From Agrococcus sp. ProA11 (GTDB taxonomy: Bacteria; Actinomycetota; Actinomycetes; Actinomycetales; Microbacteriaceae), in contig NZ_CP156989.1 in assembly GCF_039880525.1 (NCBI RefSeq), positions 620,001-684,000 on the forward strand: a DNA stretch of 64,000 nucleotides, read 5' to 3'. A program made the translations under genes and the position numbers. Below the pieces are notes generated by a model. That model was not told the origin of the DNA. It ran no database searches and was given only the letters and a program-made list of their open reading frames with translations. Positions 52,228 to 61,000 of the stretch are shown piece by piece. Each line of letters starts with the position of its first letter. The first letter of the stretch is position 1.

Positions 52228-53003
52228 TGTCGACCGCAGCAGCCCTGTTCGACCTCACCGGGCGCACCGCGCTCGTCACCGGCTCCAGCCAGGGCATCGG
52301 GCGAGCGCTCGCCCAGGGCCTCGCCGAGGCAGGCGCCACCGTCGTCGTGCACGGACGCGATCGCGCCAAGGCCGAGCGCGCCGCGGCCGAGATCGCCGAG
52401 TCGACCGGCAGGCAGACCCACGTGGCGCTCTTCGACGTGACGGATGCGCAGGCGGTCGACGCCGGAGTCGCCGACGTCGAGGCGCGGATCGGCACCCCAG
52501 ACATCCTGGTCAACAATGCCGGCATCCAGCGTCGCAACCCGATCGCCGAGTTCACCGACGAGGACTGGCACGATCTCGTCGCCACCAACCTCACGAGCGC
52601 GTTCCTGCTCTCGCGCCGCGTGGCGAGGGGCATGATCGAGCGCGGGTCCGGCCGCATCGTCTCCATCGGCTCCGTGCAGTCGCAGCTCGCTCGACCCTCG
52701 ATCGCGCCCTACAGCGCCACCAAGGGGGCGATCGTGATGCTCACGAAGGGCCTCTGCGCCGACCTCGCCCCGCACGGCATCAGCGTGAACGCGCTCGCCC
52801 CCGGCTACTTCGCCACCGAGCTCACGCAGGCGCTCGTCGACGATGCCGACTTCTCGGCCTGGGTCGCGCAGCGCACGCCCGCGGGCAGGTGGGGCGATGT
52901 GCGCGACCTCGTGGGAGCGCTCGTGTTCCTCTCGAGCGATGCGAGCGCCTTCGTCAACGGGCAGACCATCTACGTCGACGGCGGCATGACCGCGGTCGTC
53001 TGA
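52227..53003 (+). CDS. SDR oxidoreductase, gluconate 5-dehydrogenase-like
   Basis: A 258-residue classical SDR: cofactor loop TGSSQGIGRALAQGLAEAGA near 17, NNAG, SIGSVQSQLARPSIAPYSATK with Ser and Tyr/Lys near 161-165, and FVNGQTIYVDGGMTAVV at the end. The sequence and company fit IdnO-type 5-keto-D-gluconate reductase, which joins idonate to gluconate catabolism. AAGGAG lies inside the end of the previous gene, eight bases from the ATG. The next gene (IdnD-like) supports the role. Confidence 0.85.
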   Translation: MSTAAALFDLTGRTALVTGSSQGIGRALAQGLAEAGATVVVHGRDRAKAERAAAEIAESTGRQTHVALFDVTDAQAVDAGVADVEARIGTPDILVNNAGIQRRNPIAEFTDEDWHDLVATNLTSAFLLSRRVARGMIERGSGRIVSIGSVQSQLARPSIAPYSATKGAIVMLTKGLCADLAPHGISVNALAPGYFATELTQALVDDADFSAWVAQRTPAGRWGDVRDLVGALVFLSSDASAFVNGQTIYVDGGMTAVV

Positions 53004-53026
53004 GGCACGCGGCGAGAGGGAACACG

Positions 53027-54073
53027 ATGACCGACAACCTGGCGCTGGTCGCCCACGCGAAGGACGACGTGCGCGTCGAGGCGCTGCCCGAACCGGTGCC
53101 GACCGCCGACGAGGCGGTCGTCGCGATCGCCTACGGCGGCATCTGCGGCTCCGACCTGCACTACTGGCTGCATGGCGCCGCCGGGCAGTCCATCTTGCGC
53201 GAGCCCATGGTGCTCGGCCACGAGATCGTCGGCACGGTGCTCACCGCGGCCGCCGACGGCAGCGGACCCACCGCAGGCACGCGCGTCGCCGTGCACCCCG
53301 CGACCGAGATCGACGACGGCTCCGCGCCGTACCCCGTGGAGCGCCCGAACCTGAGCCCGGCGGGCACCTACCTCGGCTCTGCCGCCCGCATGCCGCACAC
53401 GCACGGCGCCTTCGCGCGGCGGGTCGCGCTGCCGGCGCGCATGCTGCGCTCGATCCCGGACGGGCTCGAGCTGCGACTGGCGGCGCTCGCCGAGCCTGCC
53501 GCGGTCGCCTGGCATGGCGTCGGGCAGGCCGGCGATGTGACCGGCAAGCGCGTGCTCGTCATCGGCGCCGGCCCGATCGGCGCGCTCGCGATCGCCGTCG
53601 CCAAGCACCACGGGGCGAGCGAGATCTTCGCGACCGACCTGCACGAGCATCCGCGCGCCCTCGCCGAGCGCCTCGGCGCGACGGCGATGGATGCGACGGA
53701 TGCGGACTCGATCGCGGCCATGCACGCCGACGTGGTCATCGAGTCGTCGGGCACGGTGCCCGGGCTCGCTGCCGCGATCAGCGGCGCTCGCCGCGGCGGC
53801 ACGGTGGTCATGCTGGGCCTCCAGCGTGCCGGCGACATCTCGGTGCCGATGGCGACCACGATCACCCGCGAGCTGACGCTCGTGGGCTCGTTCCGCTTCA
53901 CGGGCGAGCTCGACGACGTGCTGGCGGCGCTCGCGGACGGCTCGCTCGATGCGGCAGCGGTCATCAGCCACGAGCTGCCGATCGGCGACGGCCTGCGCGC
54001 CCTCGAGCTCGCGCGCGACGCGGCCGTATCCTCGAAGGTGCTGCTGGCATTCTCGGGCAGCGACGGACACTAG
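53027..54073 (+). CDS. Zinc-dependent L-idonate 5-dehydrogenase-like enzyme
   Basis: A 348-residue medium-chain dehydrogenase. GICGSDLHYWLHG near 37-49 and MVLGHEIVGTV near 63-73 hold catalytic zinc ligands; VLVIGAGPIGALAIAVAKHH near 178 binds NAD(P). The Cys-rich structural-zinc lobe is missing: the corresponding region reads PYPVERPNLSPAGTYLG, which is also seen in some idonate dehydrogenases. It would oxidise L-idonate to 5-ketogluconate for the SDR upstream. GAGAGGG precedes the ATG. Confidence 0.83.
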   Translation: MTDNLALVAHAKDDVRVEALPEPVPTADEAVVAIAYGGICGSDLHYWLHGAAGQSILREPMVLGHEIVGTVLTAAADGSGPTAGTRVAVHPATEIDDGSAPYPVERPNLSPAGTYLGSAARMPHTHGAFARRVALPARMLRSIPDGLELRLAALAEPAAVAWHGVGQAGDVTGKRVLVIGAGPIGALAIAVAKHHGASEIFATDLHEHPRALAERLGATAMDATDADSIAAMHADVVIESSGTVPGLAAAISGARRGGTVVMLGLQRAGDISVPMATTITRELTLVGSFRFTGELDDVLAALADGSLDAAAVISHELPIGDGLRALELARDAAVSSKVLLAFSGSDGH

Positions 54074-54085
54074 AGGGATGTGCCG

Positions 54086-54670
54086 ATGAGCGATACGCGC
54101 TACCCGCCGATGATCATCATGGGCGTGCAGGGATCGGGGAAGTCGACGATCGGAGCTGCCCTCGCGACGCGGCTGAACATCGACTTCATCGACGGCGACG
54201 ACCTGCACCCGAAGGCCAACAAGGACAAGATGGCCGCGGGCATCCCGCTCGACGACGAGGATCGCGTGCCGTGGCTCAAGATCATCGGGCAGACGATCGC
54301 CGACGGTCGCGAGAGCGGCCGCATCGTCATCGTCGCGTGCTCCGCGCTGAAGCGCTGGTACCGGGAGCTGCTGCGCTCGAGCGCTGCGGATCTGATCTTC
54401 GTCCACCTCAGCGGTGACGCGTCGCTGCTCGCCGACCGGCTCGCCCACCGAGACCACGCGTTCATGCCGACGACGCTCCTCGACAGCCAGATGGAGACGC
54501 TCGAGCCGTTGGCCCCGTGGGAGAGCGGCATCGTCATCTCCATCGAGCAGGACCCCGTCGCGATCGTCGACGAGGTCTCGCGCATGCTGATGGCCCGCGC
54601 TGCGGGCCGCCCCGTCGCCCCCTCCGCGGGCGCGACGATCACCGGCACGATCGACGTCCAGCCCGGCTGA
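54086..54670 (+). CDS. gntK: Gluconokinase
   Basis: GntK phosphorylates gluconate to 6-phosphogluconate, the substrate of Gnd. The 194-residue protein starts with the P-loop MGVQGSGKSTIGAALA near 10-25, then FIDGDDLHPKANKDKMAAGI, PLDDEDRVPWL and VACSALKRWYRELLR, all gluconokinase signatures. ATG 54086 is preferred over GTG 54080 because GAGGG lies eight bases upstream. The last 25 residues are Ala/Thr-rich and beyond the usual end. Confidence 0.93.
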   Translation: MSDTRYPPMIIMGVQGSGKSTIGAALATRLNIDFIDGDDLHPKANKDKMAAGIPLDDEDRVPWLKIIGQTIADGRESGRIVIVACSALKRWYRELLRSSAADLIFVHLSGDASLLADRLAHRDHAFMPTTLLDSQMETLEPLAPWESGIVISIEQDPVAIVDEVSRMLMARAAGRPVAPSAGATITGTIDVQPG

Positions 54671-54739
54671 TCTCTCGGCCGCGCACACGGCCACCCGCAC
54701 TGCACCGCACACGCACACGCACACCAAGGAGTCACCGCC

Positions 54740-56149
54740 ATGGACGACCTCGTTCTCAACTGGGACCTCGGCACGGGAGGGCTGCTGCTGCTCGCGGCTG
54801 CCGCGATCGCCCTGCTGCTCGTCCTCATCATGACGTTCAAGATCCACGCGTTCCTCGCGCTGATGATCACCAGCCTGCTGACCGCCGTCGCGGCCGGCAT
54901 CCCCTTCGACCAGCTGATGGGCGCGCTCGCGTTCGGCTTCAACCCCACGCTCGGCAGCGTCATGCTGCTGGTGGCGCTCGGCGCGATGCTCGGCCGCATG
55001 ATCGAGACCTCGGGCGGCGCGCGCGTGCTCACCGACAAGCTCGTCGGCAGGTTCGGCGAGCAGCGGGCCGGGATGGCCGTCGGTGTCGCGAGCCTCCTGA
55101 TGGGCTTCCCGATCTTCTTCGATGCTGGCCTCGTCGTGATGCTGCCGATCATCTACGCGGTCTCCCGCCGGCTGGGCGGCTCGCTGCTGACGGTCGCCTT
55201 CCCCGCCGCGATCGCCTTCAGCGCCATGCACATCTTCGTGCCGCCGCACCCCGGCCCGGTCTCCGCATCCGCCATCCTGGGCGCCGATGTCGGGCTGGTC
55301 CTGATCCTCGGCCTGGTCGTGGCGCTTCCCGTCTGGTACCTCGTCGGTGTGCTCTTCGGCGGCTGGGTGGGTCGCAAGTACAACATCGCCGTGCCGGCGA
55401 TCCTCCAGGGCTCGGACGACATGAACCGCGAGATGGAGTCGCGCCCGTCCTTCGGCAAGATCCTCACGCTGCTGCTGCTGCCGCTCGTGCTCATCCTGAT
55501 GAACACCGGCCTCAACATGTATGCGTCGACGACTGACGACGCCGACGCGTTCAAGGCGCAGCCGATCGTCGCGCTGTTGCGCGCGCTCGGTGAGACGCCC
55601 ATCGCGCTGCTCATCACGGTCATCGTCTCGATGTGGCTGCTGGGCTGGGGGATGGGCAAGGCCGGCACCCTGATCGAGAAGGTGGCCGACAGCGCCCTCG
55701 GCCCCATCGCCTCCGTCGTCCTGGTCACCGGTGCCGGCGGCATGTTCGGCGGCGTGCTGCGCGTCACCGGCATCGGCAACGCGATCGCCGACTCGCTGAA
55801 CTCGATCGGCATGCCGGTCATCGTGGCGGCGTTCCTCATCTCGCAGATCGTGCGCATCGCGCAGGGCTCGGCGACCGTGGCGCTCACCACGGCGGCGTCG
55901 CTCATGGCGGGCGTGGTCGTCGACGGCGGGTTCAACCCCGTCGAGGTCGCGGCGATCGTGCTCGCGACCGCCGCCGGCTCGGTCGGGTTCAGCCACGTGA
56001 ACGACTCGGGCTTCTGGCTGGTGAGCAAGTTCTTCGGCATGGATGTGAAGACGACCCTGCAGACGTGGACGGTGGCGCAGGGCCTGATGGCCATCATCGG
56101 CTTCATCCTGTCGTTCGCGATCTACCTGCTCGCGGGCCTGTTCGGCTGA
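54740..56149 (+). CDS. GntP-family gluconate:proton symporter
   Basis: The 469-residue protein has about thirteen spans and the GntP/GntT pattern: LALMITSLLTAVAAGIPFDQ, LGAMLGRMIETSGGARVLTD, GFPIFFDAGLVVMLPIIYAV, FVPPHPGPVSASAILGADVG and FSHVNDSGFWLVSKFFGMD. It imports gluconate or a related aldonate such as idonate. AAGGAG precedes the ATG. The 69-base gap after gntK contains short CA-rich repeats and could carry its own promoter. It completes the uptake and catabolism set with gntK and gnd. Confidence 0.93.
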   Translation: MDDLVLNWDLGTGGLLLLAAAAIALLLVLIMTFKIHAFLALMITSLLTAVAAGIPFDQLMGALAFGFNPTLGSVMLLVALGAMLGRMIETSGGARVLTDKLVGRFGEQRAGMAVGVASLLMGFPIFFDAGLVVMLPIIYAVSRRLGGSLLTVAFPAAIAFSAMHIFVPPHPGPVSASAILGADVGLVLILGLVVALPVWYLVGVLFGGWVGRKYNIAVPAILQGSDDMNREMESRPSFGKILTLLLLPLVLILMNTGLNMYASTTDDADAFKAQPIVALLRALGETPIALLITVIVSMWLLGWGMGKAGTLIEKVADSALGPIASVVLVTGAGGMFGGVLRVTGIGNAIADSLNSIGMPVIVAAFLISQIVRIAQGSATVALTTAASLMAGVVVDGGFNPVEVAAIVLATAAGSVGFSHVNDSGFWLVSKFFGMDVKTTLQTWTVAQGLMAIIGFILSFAIYLLAGLFG

Positions 56150-56159
56150 CGCCGTGCTG

Positions 56160-56293
56160 TAGACTCAGTCGCTGAACTTCGGCGAGGGATGCAGGAGCAT
56201 CCGTGATCGACGCGGTGGGAGCCAGGACCCAGTCCTCATGCTTGCGCGTTCGAGTCGACAAGATGACGGGCTGCGGCCCACAAGGAGACTTCC
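56160..56293 (+). promoter_or_regulatory. rplY promoter (-10 TAGACT) and long leader
   Basis: TAGACT at 56160-56165, preceded by TGCTG, starts a leader of about 120 bases, the longest in this part of the window. It contains a GGATGC/GCATCC hairpin with an AGGA loop near 56187-56202. A long structured leader may allow feedback control by L25, but no named motif was recognised. Confidence 0.4.
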
Positions 56294-56938
56294 ATGAGCA
56301 CCGAGTACGACAAGCTCGAGACCGAGATCCGCGAATCGTTCGGCAAGGGCGCTGCTCGCAAGCTGCGCGCCGTCGGCAAGATCCCCGGCGTCCTCTACGG
56401 TCACGGCACCGAGCCCCAGCACCTGACGGTCGACGCGCACGCGCTCTACCTGCTGGTGCGCCGCTCGAACGCGATCATCGATCTGCAGATCGGCGACAAG
56501 AACCAGCTCGCGCTGGTGAAGGACGTGCAGCGCAACCCGGTGCTGCAGGGCATGCAGGGCATCGAGCACGTCGACCTCGTCATCGTCAAGCGCGGCGAGA
56601 AGGTCGTCGTCGACGTGGCCGTCCACTTCGAGGGCGAGACGGCCCCCGGCACCATCCAGAACCACGAGACGACCGCGCTGTCGATCGAGGTCGAGGCGCT
56701 CCACATCCCCGAGTCGATCACGGTGTCGGTCGAAGGCATGGAGGAGGGCTCGCACATCCTCGCCGGCGAGGTGCCGATGCCGAAGGGCGCGACCCTGCTC
56801 ACCGACCCCGAGGCCCTGGTCGTCGGCGTCATGACGCCTGCAGCGCCGGTCGACGACGAGACCGCGGCTGCGGCCGAGGATGCGGCCGCCGAGGCAGCCG
56901 AGGCCGCCGAGGCGACCTCCGAGTCCGACTCCGAGTAG
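56294..56938 (+). CDS. rplY: 50S ribosomal protein L25/general stress protein Ctc
   Basis: The 214-residue protein is the long L25 (TL5/Ctc) type that binds 5S rRNA. The N-terminal domain (about 1-95) has RESFGKGAARKLRAVGKIPG and VLYGHGTEPQHL; the C-terminal beta domain (about 96-185) has VDVAVHFEGETAPGTIQ and GVMTPAAP. The last 25 residues are acidic and Ala-rich. AAGGAGACTTCC precedes the ATG. pth follows 21 bases later, a common pairing of translation genes. Confidence 0.94.
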   Translation: MSTEYDKLETEIRESFGKGAARKLRAVGKIPGVLYGHGTEPQHLTVDAHALYLLVRRSNAIIDLQIGDKNQLALVKDVQRNPVLQGMQGIEHVDLVIVKRGEKVVVDVAVHFEGETAPGTIQNHETTALSIEVEALHIPESITVSVEGMEEGSHILAGEVPMPKGATLLTDPEALVVGVMTPAAPVDDETAAAAEDAAAEAAEAAEATSESDSE

Positions 56939-56959
56939 ACCGGCATCCCCCACGCCGAT

Positions 56960-57538
56960 ATGGCGCAGACGTGGCTCGTGGTCGGGCTCGGGAATCCCGG
57001 GCCCGACTACGCGCGCACGCGGCACAACATCGGCCAGCTGGTCGCCGCCGAGCTGGAGCGGCGTGCGGGCGCCACGCCGAAGCGGCACGGCAAGGCCGAG
57101 GCGCTGGTCGCCGAGTCGCGCGTGATCGGCGGTCCGAAGGTCATCACCGCCTTCCCGCTGTCGTACATGAACCGCTCCGGCGGACCGGTGTCGAAGCTGA
57201 TGGACTACTACGGCGTCGACCTCGATCACGTGATCGTGCTGCACGACGAACTCGACATCCCGCTCGGCGAGCTGCGGCTGAAGCAGGGCGGCGGCCACGG
57301 AGGCCACAACGGGCTGCGCGACATCATCGCCGCCCGCGGGCCGGAGTTCCTGCGCCTGCGGCTCGGCATCGGCCGCCCACCCGGCAGGCAGGACGCCGCC
57401 GACTTCGTGCTCAAGCCCTTCGCGAAGACCGAGCAGCCTGAGGCCGAGCTGCTGGTGCAGCTCGGCGCGGATGCCGTCGAGCGCATCATCGCCGAAGGGT
57501 TCCTGGCTGCGCAGCAGCACCTGCATGCGCCGTCCTAG
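56960..57538 (+). CDS. pth: Peptidyl-tRNA hydrolase
   Basis: Pth frees tRNA from stalled peptidyl-tRNA. The 192-residue protein has LVVGLGNPGPDYARTRHNIG with the catalytic His22, SYMNRSGGPV with the substrate-binding Asn near 70, LHDELDIPLGELRLKQGGGH with Asp near 95 and GGHNGLRDI. No clear ribosome site precedes the ATG, so it may be coupled to rplY. The length is normal. Confidence 0.95.
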   Translation: MAQTWLVVGLGNPGPDYARTRHNIGQLVAAELERRAGATPKRHGKAEALVAESRVIGGPKVITAFPLSYMNRSGGPVSKLMDYYGVDLDHVIVLHDELDIPLGELRLKQGGGHGGHNGLRDIIAARGPEFLRLRLGIGRPPGRQDAADFVLKPFAKTEQPEAELLVQLGADAVERIIAEGFLAAQQHLHAPS

Positions 57539-57589
57539 CGCGCAGGTGCACGCCGCTAGCATGGAGTGCCGATCGGAAGGAGGGCGCCC

Positions 57590-58066
57590 GTGCGCCGAAT
57601 CGCCATGAGGGCGACCGCGGTCATCGCGGCGTCCCTGCTGCTCGCCGGCTGTGCCGCCGCCGACGAGACGACGACGGGCCCGCAGGCTCCCAACGGCTAC
57701 ACGCTCTCCGCGACGCTCGACGACGGCACGCTGCTCTGGAACGACCGCAGCGACGGCTCCGGCATGACCGACCTGATGCTCGAGTCGCCGGAGGGCCGCT
57801 TCGTGCACTCCTGCCTCGGCGACGCACCGCTGATCTGCTGGGATGACCTCGCGGCGCCATCCACGCTGCTCGTCATCGCACCGGTCGGCGCCACGACGGC
57901 GGAGCTCACCTGGCACGGCCAGACCTTGCCGCTCACCGCCGGCACCTCGCTGGATGCGGAGGCCCCGGCCGTCTTCGCGCTCGTGCTGCCCGACTACGAG
58001 CCCAACGACCAGGGATGGCAGCTCGAGGTGAAGGACGCGGCAGGCGAAGTGGTCATGACCTCGTGA
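57590..58066 (+). CDS. Putative lipoprotein
   Basis: The 158-residue product starts with a short signal and a lipobox, SLLLAGC, with Cys at residue 21, so it should be lipid-anchored on the outer face of the membrane. The rest is beta-rich with two Cys (HSCLGDAPLICWDD) that may pair. No family is recognised. AGGAGGG precedes the GTG at 57590. TAGCAT at 57557 may be its -10 box. The stop overlaps the GTG of mfd (GTGA), an unexpected coupling of an envelope gene to a repair gene. Confidence 0.72.
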   Translation: MRRIAMRATAVIAASLLLAGCAAADETTTGPQAPNGYTLSATLDDGTLLWNDRSDGSGMTDLMLESPEGRFVHSCLGDAPLICWDDLAAPSTLLVIAPVGATTAELTWHGQTLPLTAGTSLDAEAPAVFALVLPDYEPNDQGWQLEVKDAAGEVVMTS

Positions 58067-61000
58067 GCCTGCAGCCGCTCCTCGAGATGCTCGAGAGCGG
58101 GGCGCTCGCACCCGTCGTCGAGGCATCGACCGGCGGAGCGCTCACCGGGATGGAGGCGATGCGTGCGCCCGTCGTGGCGACGCTCGCGCATCAGCACGAT
58201 CGGCCCCTGCTGGTGATCACCGCCACCCGCCGCGAGGCCGAAGCCGTGCGCGATGACCTGTCGGCGTGGCTGCCGGAGGCGCAGATCCTCGAGCTGCCGG
58301 CCTGGGAGACGCTGCCCCATGAGCGGCTCAGCCCGTCGGCGGAGACGGTCGGCCAGCGCGGCGCCACGCTCCGCGCGGTGGCGGCGCGCGACACGGGCAG
58401 GCCGATGATCATCCTCGCCTCGGTGCGCGCCGCGCTTCAGCCCGTCGCCGACAACCTGCTCGACGTCGAGCCGGTGGAGCTGACGCTCGGCGCGCGCGGC
58501 ATCGACCTCAGCGCCCTGGCACGCCAGCTCGTCGATCTCGCCTACTCGCGCGTGGACATGGTGACGCGGCGTGGCGAGTTCGCCGTCCGCGGCGGCATCG
58601 TCGACATCTTCAGCCCCGCAGAGGATCACCCGGTGCGCGTCGAGCTGTTCGGCGACGAGGTCGAGCAGATGCGCTGGTTCCACGTCGCCGACCAGCGCTC
58701 CGACCCGACGCCGGTCGAGCGCATCGTGCTCCCGCCGAGCCGCGAGCTGCTGCTCACGCCTGCGGTGCGCGCGCGGGCGAAGCAGCTCGCGCCGGAGTTC
58801 CCCGGCATCCAGCAGATGCTGGAGAAGATCGCCGAGGGCATCCCGGTGGAAGGCATGGAGTCGCTCGCGCCCGCGCTGCTCGAGCGGATGGTGCCGGTCA
58901 CGCACTACCTGCCCGGTGCCGGCACCATCGTGCTGGGACCGGAGCGCATCCGCGACCGGGTGGCGAGCCTGAACGACACGAACCAGGAGTTCCTGGAGGC
59001 GGCCTGGAGCGCGGCGACCGCCGGCGGCAGCGCACCCGTCGACCTCTCGAGCGGGTTCCTGAGCCTGGACGAGTTGCGCGCAGCAGTGGAGACCCCCTGG
59101 TGGAGCTACTCGGTGCTCGCCGCCGATGACACGGTCACCGCGGTCGAGGGTGAGCCCGTGCCGAGCTTCACCGGCATCGCCGACGGGGCCGTCGCGCACC
59201 TTCGCGAGCGGGCCAGGGCCGGCTGGCGGATCATCGTGACCGCGGCAGGCCACGGCCTGGTGGAGCGCGCGGCGCAGGTGCTGGGCGAGCGCGAGGTCGC
59301 AGCGCGGATCGTCGAGGCGCTCCCGGCTGCCCTCGAACCCGGCATCGTGCACGTCACGCAGGCATCCATCGAGCACGGCTTCTCGCTGCCCGATGAGCGC
59401 ATCGAGCTCGTGAGCGAGGCGGAGTTCTTCGGGCGCGCCGTCGGGGTCGACGCTCGTCAGCCGCACAAGCTCGCGGGCCGCCGCCGCTCGGTGGTCGACC
59501 CGCTGCAGCTGAAGGCCGGCGACTACGTCGTGCACGAGACCCACGGCGTCGGCCGCTTCGTCGAGCTCACGCAGCGCACCGTCTCGTCCGGCGGTCGCAA
59601 CCCCGTCAAGACCACCCGCGAGTACCTCGTCATCGAGTACGCAGCCTCGAAGCGCGGCCATCCCGGCGACCGGCTCTCGGTGCCCACCGATCAGCTCGAC
59701 CAGCTGAACCGCTACGTCGGCGGTGAGGCGCCGCAGCTGTCGAAGATGGGCGGCAGCGACTGGCAGCAGACGAAGTCGAAGGCGCGCAAGGCGGTGCGCG
59801 AGATCGCCGTCGAGCTCGTGCAGCTGTACTCGAAGCGCATGGCCTCGAAGGGGCGCAGGTTCGGGCCCGACAGCCCGTGGCAGCGCGAGCTGGAGGATGC
59901 CTTCCCCTATGCCGAGACCCCCGACCAGCTGACCACCATCGACGAGGTCAAGCGCGACATGGAGCGCGAGGTGCCGATGGATCGCCTGCTCTCCGGCGAT
60001 GTCGGCTACGGCAAGACGGAGGTCGCCGTGCGCGCGGCGTTCAAGGCCGTGCAGGACGGCACGCAGGTCGCCGTGCTGGTCCCGACGACGCTCCTCGTGC
60101 GGCAGCACTTCGAGACTTTCGCCGCCCGCTTCGCCGGGTTCCCCGTGCACGTGCGCGCGCTCAGCCGCTTCCAGACCGACAAGGAGGTGCGCGAGACGAT
60201 CGCCGGCATCACCGACGGCACCGTGGATGTCGTGATCGGCACCCATCGCCTGCTGTCCGACAACGTGCACTTCAAGGAGCTCGGCCTCGTCATCGTCGAT
60301 GAGGAGCAGCGCTTCGGCGTGGAGCACAAGGAGCGGCTGAAGTCGCTGAAGACGAACGTCGACGTGCTCTCGATGTCGGCGACGCCCATCCCGCGCACCC
60401 TCGAGATGGCGGTGACCGGCATCCGCGAGATGTCGACGCTCGCGACGCCGCCGGAGGCTCGCCACCCGGTGCTGACCTTCGTCGGCGCCTACAACGAGCA
60501 GCAGGTCGCCGCCGCGATCCGTCGCGAGCTGCTGCGCGAGGGGCAGGTGTTCTTCGTGCACAACCGCGTCTCGTCGATCAACCGCGTCGCGGCGCAGCTG
60601 GCTGAGCTCGTGCCGGAGGCGCGCATCGGCGTCGCGCACGGCAAGATGGCCGAGACCGCGCTCGAGCGCGTGATCGTCGACTTCTGGGAGAAGCAGTACG
60701 ACGTGCTCGTCTCCACCACCATCGTCGAGACCGGGCTCGACATCCCCAACGCCAACACCCTCATCGTCGACCGCGCCGAGCGCTATGGTCTCAGCCAGCT
60801 GCACCAGCTGCGCGGCCGTGTCGGCCGTGGTCGCGAGCGCGCCTACGCCTACTTCCTCTACGACGGCGAGACGCCGCTGTCGGAGACCGCGCACGACCGG
60901 CTCGAGACGATAGCCGTGCACAACGAGCTCGGCGCCGGCATGCAGGTCGCGCTCAAGGATCTCGAGATCCGCGGCGCCGGCAACCTGCTGGGCGGCGAGC

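Noticed and set aside
54690-54730. CA-rich microsatellite before the GntP gene
   Set aside because: Only a few short CACACG units; no structure or promoter beyond the AAGGAG ribosome site could be supported.
56166-56293. tRNA-like GTTCGAGTC in the rplY leader
   Set aside because: No matching acceptor, D or anticodon stems can be drawn around it.
56203-57441. Plus-strand frame of 412 codons over rplY and pth
   Set aside because: Out of frame with two clearly recognisable genes; Arg-rich shadow.
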